This document shows positions 24,727 through 35,920 of a stretch of DNA of 64,000 nucleotides, in pieces; the stretch's first letter is position 1; each line of letters begins with the position of its first letter. Source of the DNA: Manihot esculenta (taxonomy: Eukaryota; Streptophyta; Magnoliopsida; Malpighiales; Euphorbiaceae); NCBI RefSeq assembly GCF_001659605.2, contig NC_035164.2, positions 3,489,870 through 3,553,869 on the forward strand, in the 5' to 3' direction. The translations under genes were made by a program, and so were the position numbers. The notes under the pieces are model-generated. The model did not search any database. It was not told where the DNA came from and saw nothing but the letters and a program-made list of their open reading frames with translations.

Positions 24727-25290
24727 TATTAATTTAAATAAATACACCTTACCCATAAATATTATGAGATGGAAGTAGCAAGAGTAGTAATAGTTAAAAA
24801 GAAAGAAAAGAAAGAAAGAAAAATCTCATCTCCTCTTCTATTGGCTGCTGACCAGTCTTCTTTGGTGGCAGGGATCATTGAATGTGAGACTGAGTAAATG
24901 CCTAGGACCTAGCGCCTAGTTAGCAGCAAAAAAGAGAACTTTTATGTAGTATTGAATTGCCAGTTACCCATCAACATCAATTGCTTCCCAAGATGAATAT
25001 CTGGTGAGTTCCTTTAAAGGTAATTAAAGAGAGAGGTATGGGAGCCTGACCGCTGTGATGGCCTAGATCATCAAAGACCATGGAACAGCAAAATCCAATG
25101 ACTATAAATCAGAAACCCATCCTTGTCATAAGACTGTTGAAGGTCAAAGCTTCTAGTAACATTGGAATGATCATAAAAACACAAAACCTACTAAGTTCAG
25201 GGAATCATAATTTTCAATGTTTCACACTAGGTATTATCAAAGTGGATAAAGCACATATTATAGTGCATATGAAAGAAAATAAAGACTTAC
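24727..25290. other. Spacer of moderate GC left of the unidentified exons
   Basis: The base composition (about 24770-25110) is closer to genic DNA than to the surrounding AT-rich DNA. I see no frame I can identify. It may hold the 3' part of the unidentified minus-strand gene. Confidence 0.35.
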
Positions 25291-25438
25291 CAGGTGTGAT
25301 AGCTCAACCCACTAAAAAGAGTTTGATCAGCCCTAGCACACGCAATTGCTGCTTCTTTCGCCCCTATCATATTTGCTATTGTAGCACCACCATTACTACA
25401 ATGTTTACAATTTCCATCCACATATAAATGAACCAGTT
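25291..25438 (-). CDS. Candidate exon of an unidentified protein
   Basis: This 148 bp segment has an acceptor (cccag) and a strong donor (gtaagt). In between it is open in one frame: LVHLYVDGNCKHCSNGGAT, then IANMIGAKEAAIACARADQ, then TLFSGLSYHTW. The composition looks like real protein, with a CxxC pair, but I do not recognise the family. It could be part of the same gene as the exons at 26960-28052, or a stray gene fragment; the connecting exons were not found. Confidence 0.4.
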
Positions 25439-26959
25439 CTGGGCATCAAATGAAAAAAAAAAAAATTAATTAACCAAAGGAACTGTAAAAAATTTTGGGT
25501 TGATTCATATCCGTATTGAGCATTATAATGCAGTTGTTGAATTTCTTTGGAGCAATGCTGAATCTGATGAAGAAAAAGACAGCAGGTCTAAAATTTAACA
25601 CCTGGAGGGGTGTGCCAATAAAAAGTGGATTAAACTGCAAGGAAATCAAAAGCTAAATTTCAGATAATTAATTTGCCAAATTTTTCATTGTTTGCAGACA
25701 ATCCATCCATCAAGGTAAAAGAACTTGCATTATTATCTTTCAACAGAAGCAGAGGAAGCATGATTGCAGCACTCAATTTGGCGACTCTCTCATCATAACT
25801 TTTGACAGAATGATGGATTGCAAAATTGAATAGAAGTATGGCTCAAACAATAAATTTGAGGGGGGCATCTCCTTTCTGAAATCCATAACTAAAACTTTGG
25901 ACTTAAAGCTAACATACACATACAATGACAACCCATAGATATCTCAAAATTTATTACAGAGAACCAAATACAGTAGTGAATAAAGAAATTTTCAAATAAC
26001 AATATGTCTAAATTGCTATGTAAAGAGTTTATTTGCAACAACAATAAATGGGAAAAACATAAACAATTACAACATTGCTCACAAATTTATATGAATAAGT
26101 TGAAAATTGGTTGCAAATAATTCTGATAATGGCATCCAACTTAATTATTATATTATGGCAATCTGTTATAACAAAGATCAACCAATTTATGAAAAGCCCC
26201 ATTCCAGAAATGAATAATAATGACATGAAGTGATGCTTAACAATCTTGCAGCAGGTCTCTTCCCATAAAACTGATAACAACAGAAAATTAAATGTGCACG
26301 AGAACAGAGACATAGTAGGCATACCCATGTGGGTGAGCAGGATAATTGTTTTTTTTTTCTTTTTTCGGGGGGAAACTTGGCGTTTTTTTTAAAGAAATTT
26401 GGTCTATTTGGTGTAGTTTTCTGAGGATAAAAATTGGCGGAATCGAATTGATAATTTGCATTCTTTTATTAATTGCCATTAGTTCTCAAACTAGAGTAAA
26501 AAATAGATAATGTAACTGAAATAGAGTATGAAATGAGTCTTAAAAAAACCCCAAGATGAAGCCCAAAATGATCAACTGAATTGAACCTATTCAACTCTAT
26601 TCATTTTTCCCAAATTCGGGTTGATTTGCTAAAACTTTCAGTTTGTTTTTTTTTGGATTTTCCAAACTAAACCAACCGATGCTCCACACTACCCCCTGAG
26701 TTTCTCAATTATGAGACCAATTAACTGTAATGTCCAGCAATAATTGCAAGATGTTAACTTGAGCATATGTTAAGGGATTTTGTAGCATCACCAATTTGTT
26801 TATTTTTCTTTCTTTTTTTTTTTGACAAAACTAATTTGTATGATTGTATCACATAAGATTTAAGATTTTTTTTTTTCCTTTTCTTAAAAGGGCAGCATTT
26901 ATTAGTTCACCACATGACAACCACAAACACATATGAGAATGAGTGAAAGAGAGACAGAC
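25439..26959. other. Possible introns of the unidentified gene
   Basis: Composition is intermediate. Short open stretches near 25480-25575 and 26180-26290 (minus strand) have acceptor-like borders, but their phases do not fit the neighbours, so I do not call them. Confidence 0.3.
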
Positions 26960-28052
26960 CTATCAATGTCAAACCAAGCTGGAGCCATACAAGAGAATCC
27001 TGGTTTGATCCATCTGCACTATGGATTTTGTACCCTCTATAATGTGGGCTTACTGGACAAAGCAACTAATAAGAAATATCAATTCATGAGAAAACTCTGC
27101 AAAATTAAATGCAAGAAAACTTCCATGCATTAAAAGATTAAACATACAAAATAAATGCATGACCTCAACCCATTTCTTTCTGTTGCATTAATGCATGTAC
27201 ATCTCTGGCATCAATTGCTTCAACTAAAACTTTGGAATCCTCTCTACTTTTTGATAGTACGCAGGTGATTAAATGCCCAGTCTTCTCAATACTTTGATGA
27301 AGTAAATACTGCAGATTAACTACTATATACACTCAGCTCAAACGGGCAAGCAAGGTTATGGAGTTTTCCTAACTAGATTACAACAACAAAGGTATGGTTT
27401 ATGCCCATTAGCTTGGTAAAATGAAGTATGCTACTCACGAGCTTCGTGCAAAACCATCAGTTCATTGTGTTAAAATTTAGAATAATAAAATTTTGTTAGA
27501 ATGAATATCTGAAACAAGCTTGATATATAGCTAAATGGGATCAACTGAATACACCCGAGACCTTTTACCATTGTTCAATGATGTATTCTTCTGTGCTCTT
27601 TCATCTTATATATATTTAAATTAAAAAAAAATTGTAAAAAAGCACCGAAAGGGAAGCCTGTAGATGTCAGTTCTTTTATGTCAGAAGAAAATCTCATAAG
27701 TTGATGCTAAGATTATGGATGTTGACCTAATTAATGTAGCATACTACTTCACTAAAGGTCATTGCATTGGATTTCAAAAATGTGATTCTCAATGAGTTGA
27801 TAAATGAAGGAACAAAAATAAACCAACTCAAATGCCATCAAAATCAAAATGGCTGATTCCAAATTCAAAACACAATGTAGTGACTAAATTTCCCTCAATA
27901 GCAGAAATTTCAGCAGGCACAATAATCCCGACTTTCTCTTCTTAACATTACGATATAGACATTAGAAGAGAACTCATCAGAAGCAATACACTGATCACCT
28001 CGTCAGTGGAGTTTTCTGATTTAATATCAGGATGGGGAACTCTATTGTATGA
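26960..28052 (-). CDS. Candidate exons of an unidentified gene (fragment)
   Basis: Three segments with GT/AG borders join in phase on the minus strand. They are 28052-27999 (SYNRVPHPDIKSENSTDE, 54 bp), 27308-27170 (139 bp, beginning YLLHQSIEKTGHLITCVLSK and ending VHALMQQKEMG) and 26999-26960 (40 bp, FSCMAPAWFDID). The donor of the middle segment is gttgag, which is weak. No start codon was found upstream: the open frame at 28290-28150 ends in the wrong phase. I cannot name the family. The next exon downstream is unclear; an acceptor at about 26282 would lead to a stop after about a dozen codons. It may be a real gene I cannot assemble, or a truncated copy. Confidence 0.4.
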
Positions 28053-28586
28053 CTGATAAAAAACCACGGATACCTTAATTCAACAATAACAAATCTGAAT
28101 CACATACAAATTGTAGACATGCACAGTATGCGTGTAAAAAGGTTTGTCTAAGCAGGGAAAAGGAGTACCTAAGAAAGTGAGAGGCCAAAAGGGCACGACG
28201 CACGAGAGTAAAGCTTGTAGGTAGCTTTGTCCATTGAAGTGTCACACGCACAACTGCTGGATGAAAGTGCGCAACCAAAAATACACGCAATGTATATTGA
28301 GATTTGTCCGCTGAAGTGTCACACGCACACTGCTACGAAAATTAACATGAGAACCACACGTTACCTTCTAAATTTACGCTTCCCCATCCCATAATTTTTA
28401 TTTATTTTTTTAATTATTTTAAAATTATTATACACTTTTATTTTTAAATTATAATATAAACTAACTATTATAATTCTATTTAATTTTATTTTATTTTTAA
28501 AAAATTTTTCAAAATATTTTTTACCATTTAATAAAATTTAATATATTTAAAATAAATATAATTAAAAAGTTAATAAAAAATAAAAA
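28053..28586. other. Region upstream of the unidentified exons
   Basis: A 14 bp word (gtccattgaagtgt / gtccgctgaagtgt) followed by 'cacacgcacac' occurs twice, at about 28229 and 28306, giving a short local duplication. A minus-strand open frame (about 28150-28290) is present but unsupported. From 28390 the DNA is AT-rich. Confidence 0.35.
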
Positions 28587-28971
28587 TAAATCTAATTAAG
28601 CCTATATACTTTTACTTGTTTAATTTAAAATTTTGGACCAATTAGACTTTTGTTCTTTTATTAAGAGCTAAATAAGTCTTAGTTTAATATATTATTATTT
28701 TTTAATCATGAAATATAATTTAAAACATCAAAAATTTAGTATTTTAATTATCATAAAAATTTTAAAAAATATATAGATATAATAAATAATTTTTAAAATT
28801 ATAAAAATCAAGTTTTATATATAAAAATATTTTTATTATTAAAAAATAATATTATGTTGATAATGGGCTTATTTGACATTTGAATAATACCACAAGGATT
28901 TAATTGATCCAAAATTTTGAATTGGCCTTATTTCACTTTTAAATAAAAATATGAAAATTTAATTAGATTTA
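28587..28971. mobile_element. 385 bp MITE with imperfect inverted ends
   Basis: The left end 'taaatctaattaa…tttaaaattttggaccaatt' is inverted at the right end ('aattgatccaaaattttgaa…aattagattta'). The paired region is roughly 70 bases on each side and the interior is AT-rich. Confidence 0.6.
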
Positions 28972-30299
28972 TATATATAAAAAAATTATATTTTTTTAAT
29001 ATATGTGAAAAATAAAATAAATAAAAATTATGAGATAGAGAAAATAAATGTTACTGATCAAAAAATGAAATGAATGAATTATTAGGATAAATGAAAATAT
29101 CTGCAAGTGTTTATTAAACGCTCTTCATTTCATTTCATTTTATTTTTTATAAAAAGATAAAATTTATATATATAGACTACAATTATTAAATTTAAATTAA
29201 AATTATTTAATAATATATAAATTCACATATATATACATTTATTTTCAATATAATTTTTAAAAAAAATCATTTTTTAAAAAATAATTTATTTTTTTAATTA
29301 AAAAATATTTTTATTAATTAAATTTTTTAAAAAATATTAAGGACTTGTGACTATATTAAATATCTACTAATCATATCTGGCGGCTATTAAATGTTTTCAT
29401 TTGGGAAACCAACAAGACATGTGGCACATGCACATGAGAGGACTCCTGGTGTGGCCTGTGCCTCTCTAGTATTTAAAGATAAGAATACCTAACTGCATGT
29501 ATTCAATTTAAAGTGTATGTGTATATTTTTTTATATTTAAAAATTTTAATAAAATAAAATTAAATATACTATGTAATTATTATATAAAGAATTTCAATAT
29601 TGAAAACGGAGAAGCTTCAAAAAAATATAGAAAAAAGAGAATTTAAAAACTTAAGTTTTATCTATTTTCAATCATTTTATAGTATAAAAATTAAAATTAA
29701 TTTAAATATTATTCTTTTTTATTTATTTTTTATTTCACTTGCTCTCTCCGTAACACCACTTTCTGTTGATCATCAAATAACTATTAAACTCACTTTTACG
29801 AATTATTTTCTCAAAAAAATATAAATTATTTATTTTTTATTAATCATCGATTATTTCATTGTGTTGATAGTATAAGAATAGTTCCATCTATAGTTACTAA
29901 TCGTGCCTTAAATCCTGTATATATTAATTGATTTATTAAGACTTAAATTATCTTAATCCTTAATTTTTTATCTGAATATGTTTTGTTATAAATTATTAAT
30001 CCTATATATAATAATTGGTTTATTAAGAATTAAATTATTTAATTCTTAGTTTTTTGTCCGAATCTATTTTGTCATAAATTGTTGAAACTATTTAATTTAC
30101 CGGACAAAGAGAGTATATAAATTCCTACCGAATTTTCCATTCAATAGTAATTTTTTTTTTGCTTTTTGCTAATGAATAATTTTTATTGAAATTTATAATA
30201 ATTTTAATTGAATGAGAGTGAATTTGATATTTAAATTATTATTTTGTTTAATGATTTATAATAATTTTGTTCTCTGACCTTATTTTCATTATTATTTTG
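28972..30299. other. AT-rich spacer with one tandem duplication
   Basis: No gene is seen. A patch at 29350-29480 is less AT-rich. A two-copy tandem repeat of about 87 bp lies at 29911-30085 (first copy from 'aatcctgtatatatta', second from 'aatcctatatataata'). Confidence 0.5.
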
Positions 30300-30631
30300 T
30301 TGTATTGGGTAGAAACCATTGCAATGAACTCTTTTAAAATACCAAATACAATCTGTTTATCTTGCAATTATGTTTATATTGCAAGTCTGGTAATAATCAT
30401 CAACTAAAGTAATAACATATCTAGTACTTGATATTGAATATATTTAATGGTATGCACAACGTGAGTTCAGATTAATCAAATAAATGAATTTCAAATATCG
30501 AATAATTTATATAAAAAAGCCCCAATCAATCCACATGCACTAATTTAAAGATATTTGTGAAAGTAATTTTGCTTTTACTAAAATAAAGTCTTTGTTGCTT
30601 TACAATCGGACAAACAGTATACACAGGGTTA

Positions 30632-30714
30632 CATTCACTTGTTTTCTTACATACATATGTACCACTTTATGGTTGCATTCACTTATTTTCTTACATACAT
30701 ATGTACCACTTTAT
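30632..30714. repeat. 44 bp tandem duplication inside the copia remnant
   Basis: 'cattcacttgttttcttac' at 30632 recurs at 30676 with one base changed. Both copies continue through 'atacatatgtaccactttat'. Confidence 0.85.
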
Positions 30715-30844
30715 TCTAAAATGCATGCCCCCAATCTCTTATGCCAAACTTCACATGGGTTAGCTGATTCCGTGGTCTATCTTAGTTGAGCAGATGTCAC
30801 GAATTATGAGTTGTCCTCGTGATGACTAAAAGGCTTTTTATTTA

Positions 30845-31295
30845 TGAAAAAATTATTATTCAGTCTTTATACTATGAACACTTATTAGTTAATTTTTTAA
30901 TTTTAAAAAATATATTAAAATATTATTGATATTTTAAAAAATTTATAATCTTTTAATTTTAAAAAATATACTAAAATATTATTGATATTTTAAAAAATTT
31001 ATTACTTAATTTCTTCATTATTTTTTGCTGTTAAATATTTTACAATTTAGTCTTTATAATTTTGAAAAATATTATTAGTTAGTCTTTTAAATTTAAAAAA
31101 AAATCTACTAATTAGTCCATGTGTATTAGGAGTATTTTAGATTTTTTTATAATACTTAACAGTTAGAATTAACAGAGTGACTAACTAGTAGATTTTTTAA
31201 AAGTTAGGAATATTTTAATATATTTTTTAAAAACTAAGGGATCAACTAATAAATTTCTCCATACTATAGGGACTAGATAATAATTTTTTCTTTAT
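30845..31295. mobile_element. Palindromic AT-rich MITE, copy F (inside the copia remnant)
   Basis: Ends are 'aaaattattattcagtctt' and 'gggactagataataatttt'. It carries a private ~55 bp internal tandem duplication at about 30895-31005 ('ttaattttaaaaaatata' twice), which makes it longer than its siblings. Confidence 0.75.
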
Positions 31296-32320
31296 TTATT
31301 TTGTATAACCCCATGTTTATCCCTCCAATAGGTACTAGATCCCTAGTCACTAGTCCTATAATAAGCATTTGTTATTGAAGAGTTGAATTGATACATTGTT
31401 TATCTAGGTTAATTTACTAACATAACTTAGCACATAAAGTACATCAATTAGCTTCAATTCCGGACTCAAGGTTATTTGTCCGATTTTTGAGATATGTTTA
31501 TTTGTTCAATCTTGGAAGGTAACAAAATTAGGTTTTGAAAAATTTCTGATGTTCAAAAAAAAAAGATAGATTATTACATATATGGACGGGGGCACATGTA
31601 TCTACAACTCATGAATATAAATTCATATCATAACAAACATTAGAGTAGCAATAGAATGCTATACCTGCGAAATCAATATAGCTCACACAACCAACATTAT
31701 TATTTGCAATGTTATCTTGAATGTGGCTCTTCATATACTTTATCATCTCTTGTATTAGAGACTCCATTTTCTAATCTTGCTTGGATTGCATGCATCCTTC
31801 TTCATAGCTTAATGGTATTCCATTGAATTGCGCAACAATATTTTTCTTGCCCTTTTCTTTCTTCTGCTTGTACTTATTGAAACAGTCTGGATGTATATCA
31901 GTTTAATTTGAAGCAAATTTTCATTGCATGTCGAATGGCCTTGCAATATGTATAAGTCCTATCTTCCTTCACTACCATTGCATTATTTTCAAAATCTTCA
32001 ATACTACTACGAGCCTCCCTCAATTTTTCTATCATCAGTACCATAGAGTATGTTTTGTTAACACTTGGTGAGAGTTCAGTAATTAAGATTTAGTTTCTCA
32101 CATGATCATAGGTCTCATTTAAACTTATTAGAAATGGTACATCTTGTGTTTGCTTTCCAATTAAGCAAATAGCTTTACAGCATCGCAATTATAGGTAGGA
32201 ATAGGTTCTCGACATGTATATTTATCCCATAATTTTTTTAATCTTATATAATACATCATAAAAGAGCTACTTGCCTTATTGATATTATGCTTGTTTTTTC
32301 TATGAGTCGGTACATTAAGG

Positions 32321-32774
32321 CAGAGCTGAGCGGTATTAGGTTTAAATCGAAAAAATGATCGAATCGAATCGATTTAAAAATTTAGTTCGGTTTTTATACA
32401 TTTTAATTCGGTTCGGTTTTTAATTTTAAAAATTTCGTTTATTTTGATTCGGTTTGATTTTGATCAGAAAAAATCAAAAAAACTGTACCGAACTGATTAG
32501 TGATAATAATATGTTTTTTCAATAATATAGATAAATTAAATCATATTAAAATTAAAATATTTTAATTAAATTTTAAAATATTAAAAATAAAATGTAAAAA
32601 ATAAAAAAAATTATTAAAAATCAAAACTGATCAAATCGAACCGAATCAGACTGGTTCGGTTTGATTTCTGACCAAAATCGATTCGGTTTGGTTTTCATAA
32701 ACACTAAAATTTCGATTTTTAATTTATTCAGTTCGGTTCAGTTTTAAACCGAAGCGACTGAATGCGCACTCCTA
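32321..32774. mobile_element. hAT-like MITE (CGGTTCGGTTT family) inside the copia remnant
   Basis: The element starts CAGAGCTGAGCGG and ends with the inverted relative …GCGCACTCCTA. The 8 bp flanks CATTAAGG (32313-32320) and CAGTAAGG (32775-32782) differ at one base. The interior has facing 'ttcggttcggttttt' and 'aaccgaatcaga' type sequences. Copia gag resumes on both sides, confirming the borders. Confidence 0.8.
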
Positions 32775-33582
32775 CAGTAAGGGACCATTGCTTTCCCAAA
32801 TCTCTTTTTTATTTCTTCCCATAGTTCATAGGGAAAGTTTCAGTTAAAATTTTAGATAAAACATTCAAAATCCAGAACATTACCATTCAAAACACATTAT
32901 TTCAAAAAATAAAGCGCACTGTATTGTGCTCTATCTAAAACTACACCGTATTATCTCAAGATTTCGTGGTTGCTTTCTCTGATTGAATTACGGTGTCGTT
33001 TACTTGGCTGCCCATAATCTCTTCAGTATGGTCATTATTTATATATTGATATTAAACATACGGTGCGTTTAAAATCTAATATGAAGGCATTAGAACATAA
33101 AATAGGAGAAAAAGGTTTTAAAGTTTATCCCTAAAATGTGTAAGTGGTAAATAATACAATTAATTTTATTAAGTCATAAATGATCGATTAAATGTATAAA
33201 TAAAATTATTATTGAATTAAATTAATGTGTTAATATTTTAAATAAATATAAAATTTATTTAAGTAGTATATTTAAATTTTGTATTTAATTATTTTTAAAA
33301 GGGCTGAGTACAAATTTATATCATATTAATTATAAAATTATAATTAAAATATAATTTTCTTTTAGAAAAATAAAATTTTGGGCGAGGGGCTAGAGTCACA
33401 CACCCTCATGCTGGTTTGCCTATGGTACGAGGAAGCTTCCTACCATGGGGAGAACTCCTTAGGTGGCATGCAAAGCTTCACTTTGAAGAGTTTTTGGACT
33501 CTTTTGGATATGTGGATAAAAAGACAGATGAAATTATTTTCTTCCAATTTTTTTTCGTTTGAAATAACCTCTCAATAAATCA

Positions 33583-33583
<1 letters not shown>

Positions 33584-33631
<48 letters not shown>
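33584..33631. repeat. (ATT)n microsatellite
   Basis: About 16 uninterrupted ATT/TTA units. Confidence 0.95.
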
Positions 33632-34103
33632 TCCTCTATTTTGTAATTAATTAATTAATTAATTTTTTTAATTATTTTAAAATTATTATTTATTTTTTAA
33701 ATTATAATAATATAAAAATTAATTAATTATAATTTTATTTTATTTTTAATACATTTATTAAAATATTTTTTAAAATTTAATGAATTTAGGTTGAATATAA
33801 TTAAAATGTTAATAAAAAATAAATTTTTTAGTATGTATAAAAAATAAATTAAATAAAAATTATAAAATGGGAGGATACTGTTGACTGGATTTATTTGTAT
33901 TTATTGGCAAGGGGTGTGAGTTGTTGATGGATGCTAGTGTGGCCGAAAGTTTCAAAGTCAATTATGATTAAATGCTGATATAAAGGACTCTGCACGCCAG
34001 AAGCTGCAATATCTCTGTGGAAATAAAAGCCAACCAAGTGCAATTTAATTTAAAATTTTAATTAAAATTTTTAATTTATGTTAAAGTAAAAGTAAAAGTA
34101 AGC

Positions 34104-34125
34104 TTATTATTATTATTATTATTAT
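34104..34125. repeat. Short (ATT)n microsatellite
   Basis: Seven ATT units in the downstream flank of the KCS gene. Confidence 0.9.
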
Positions 34126-34412
34126 AAGATGGAGAAAATACATGAAAGAAATGCACAATATGAAAAGATGGCATTTATATTTTCTGGAAATGTGAAAGAG
34201 AAAATAGCAAAAAAACAAAAAAAAATTACAGCCTTCCAATAGGATAGCAAACTTCTCATCATATTGGGAGCTGCAAATTCCTTATTGGGTTATGAAATCC
34301 ATTACAGGATTCAACAACAATATATAATAATAAGAAGAAGAAACTAAAATACCTTTTTTTTTATGAGCTTTGATCATCATCATCATCGTCATCATCATCT
34401 TGTTGTTTCTCC

Positions 34413-35810
34413 TTAGGGAGGAAGAACAAAAGTACTTGGATCTTCATCATTTATCCATCCAAATTTCTCCATAAATGGATTTGTCAAAGTCTTAGGTGGA
34501 TAATCATCAATACAATCACTCCACACATTGTCATCTCCTTTCAAATCTCTCATCACCTCCCACAAACAGCTATTGCATTTAAAGCCAGCACCAAAGCTCA
34601 TCATTAAAATTTTATCTCCTTTATTTAATCTCTTCTTGGCCTCCATGTAACCCAACACATACCAAAGACTACATGCTGACGTGTTCCCAAATCTATGAAG
34701 TGTCATCCTTGCTGGCTCCAAATCATGCTCAGTTAGATCAAGATTAAATCCAATTCCATCTATTACAGCTTTTCCACCTGTGTGGATGCAAAAATGATCA
34801 ACTCCTGTCTTAAAGTTGATCATTGTTCGATTGTTTGTCCCTCCTCCTGCTTTGTTGTTGGATCTCTGACTCAATTTTTTGGTGAAGGAAACTATCATAA
34901 ATCTGAGTAATTCTCTTACAGGCAAGATCCGAGGTGTTATTTCTCTTATGTTGTCTACTAAAGCTCTTGTTGCTGCTTTTGGGAGTGTCTTGTCTAGATG
35001 AAACCCTTGTCGGCCATGGTCGTCTTCTTTTTGAATGCAACAGCTATAAGATTCATCTCTAGCTCCATGGTGTGTTCTCACTAGACACTTCAGTTTGATC
35101 ATGGCTCGATGTTTTAATGATCTTTTGTTTGTTAAAAGAATCGCACACCCACCAGAACGGAACAGACAATTTGCAAGAATCATCGATCTATCATTCCCAG
35201 TGTACCAATTCAGACTCAAAGATTCTGAGGTGACAACAAGTGCATGTAAATTCTTCTGTGTCTTGAAAATATTCTTAACAATGTCGATAGATATAAGGCT
35301 GGCGCTGCAGCCCATTCCGGTGAGATTATAAACCTTAACATCCTCTCTCAGTTTGTAGAGATTTATGATTCTAGCTGATAACGACGGCATCACAGCGAGC
35401 ATCGACACGTTAACAACAAGAACATCGATGTCTTGAGGAGAGACACAAGATCTGGACAACAACTTTTCAATGCTGTCTTTAAAGAACTCGTCCATCTCCA
35501 AGATCCCATCTTCATAGGTAGGGTTTTGTTCCCGACCAGCAAACACCATCCTCGGACCGTAGGCTTGTTCTCCGATACCGGAGCTTACAATGGCTTTTAA
35601 GAGAAACTTGTATTCATTAAGACCAAGTTGCTTGTTCCTCTTAATCACTTCCCCAGACAACTCTGTGTCAATCTTTCTATCATCTGTTGGCTTGTAGCAT
35701 TCATAATCTAGTACGTAACATTCTTTGTCTCTTTTATCATCGACCCACCTCCATAACAAAAAGATGGGATACAAGATCAAGAATGAACACATTAGCATGA
35801 GAAAATCCAT
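34413..35810 (-). CDS. KCS12: 3-ketoacyl-CoA synthase, KCS12-like
   Basis: This enzyme makes the first, chain-choosing step of very-long-chain fatty acid elongation at the endoplasmic reticulum: condensation of an acyl-CoA with malonyl-CoA, feeding waxes and other long-chain lipids. It is one uninterrupted exon of 465 residues. The first ATG is at 35810; the open frame extends 11 codons upstream without an ATG. A hydrophobic membrane segment covers about residues 1-20. The FAE1/CUT1-type domain follows, with the active Cys168 in TGMGCSASLISIDIVKN, then His247 (RTHHGA), His339 and His343 (DHFCIHTGGKA), and His372 and Asn376 (LHRFGNTS). All six match the set needed in FAE1, with a 7-residue linker insertion (NKAGGGTNN region) before the C-terminal part. 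It is somewhat short at the N-terminus, as in the KCS12/KCS19 branch. KCS12 assignment is from remembered family sequence; KCS19-like is the alternative. Confidence 0.93.
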   Translation of the reverse strand: MDFLMLMCSFLILYPIFLLWRWVDDKRDKECYVLDYECYKPTDDRKIDTELSGEVIKRNKQLGLNEYKFLLKAIVSSGIGEQAYGPRMVFAGREQNPTYEDGILEMDEFFKDSIEKLLSRSCVSPQDIDVLVVNVSMLAVMPSLSARIINLYKLREDVKVYNLTGMGCSASLISIDIVKNIFKTQKNLHALVVTSESLSLNWYTGNDRSMILANCLFRSGGCAILLTNKRSLKHRAMIKLKCLVRTHHGARDESYSCCIQKEDDHGRQGFHLDKTLPKAATRALVDNIREITPRILPVRELLRFMIVSFTKKLSQRSNNKAGGGTNNRTMINFKTGVDHFCIHTGGKAVIDGIGFNLDLTEHDLEPARMTLHRFGNTSACSLWYVLGYMEAKKRLNKGDKILMMSFGAGFKCNSCLWEVMRDLKGDDNVWSDCIDDYPPKTLTNPFMEKFGWINDEDPSTFVLPP

Positions 35811-35910
35811 TAGAGAAAGAAAGAAAGAGAGAGAGAGAAACAAAGGGAAAGATAGGTGTTTGTATTTTGTGTAAGAGGAAAGCTTAGTTAGATGGGAATC
35901 ATCAATGGAA

Positions 35911-35920
35911 GATTTATAAG
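35911..35920 (-). promoter_or_regulatory. TATA box of the KCS gene
   Basis: CTTATAAATC on the minus strand lies about 100 bases before the ATG. A GA-rich (CT on the coding strand) leader with repeated CTTT/CTCT follows at 35815-35850, as in many plant leaders. Confidence 0.6.

Larger units (their letters stand above)
30300..32840 (-). mobile_element. Copia remnant on the minus strand, split by two younger MITEs
   Basis: The gag part is at about 32830-31640 on the minus strand. ELWEEIKKRFGKAMV (32825-32780) is followed, across a nested hAT-like MITE, by SSFMMYYIRLKKLWDKY and LNETYDHVRN, then SPSVNKTYSMV. After a second nested MITE, the integrase entry follows at about 30770-30300 (WHKRLG, then HVD..WG, then LVDDYY). 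The order and orientation are consistent with one old element. The frame is broken everywhere and no LTRs were found. Confidence 0.75.
32841..34412. other. AT-rich spacer downstream of the KCS gene
   Basis: No gene is seen. Two ATT microsatellites lie in it and are listed separately. A less AT-rich patch at 33375-33515 has a short open frame without support. Confidence 0.45.

Noticed and set aside
28075..28290. A first exon for the unidentified gene
   Set aside because: The open frame ends at a possible donor (tag/gtactcc) in phase 2, while the next candidate exon starts in phase 0, and the peptide matches nothing I know.
35811..35843. An 11-codon N-terminal extension of the KCS protein
   Set aside because: It has no ATG; the first codon there is TTG inside a CT-rich leader.
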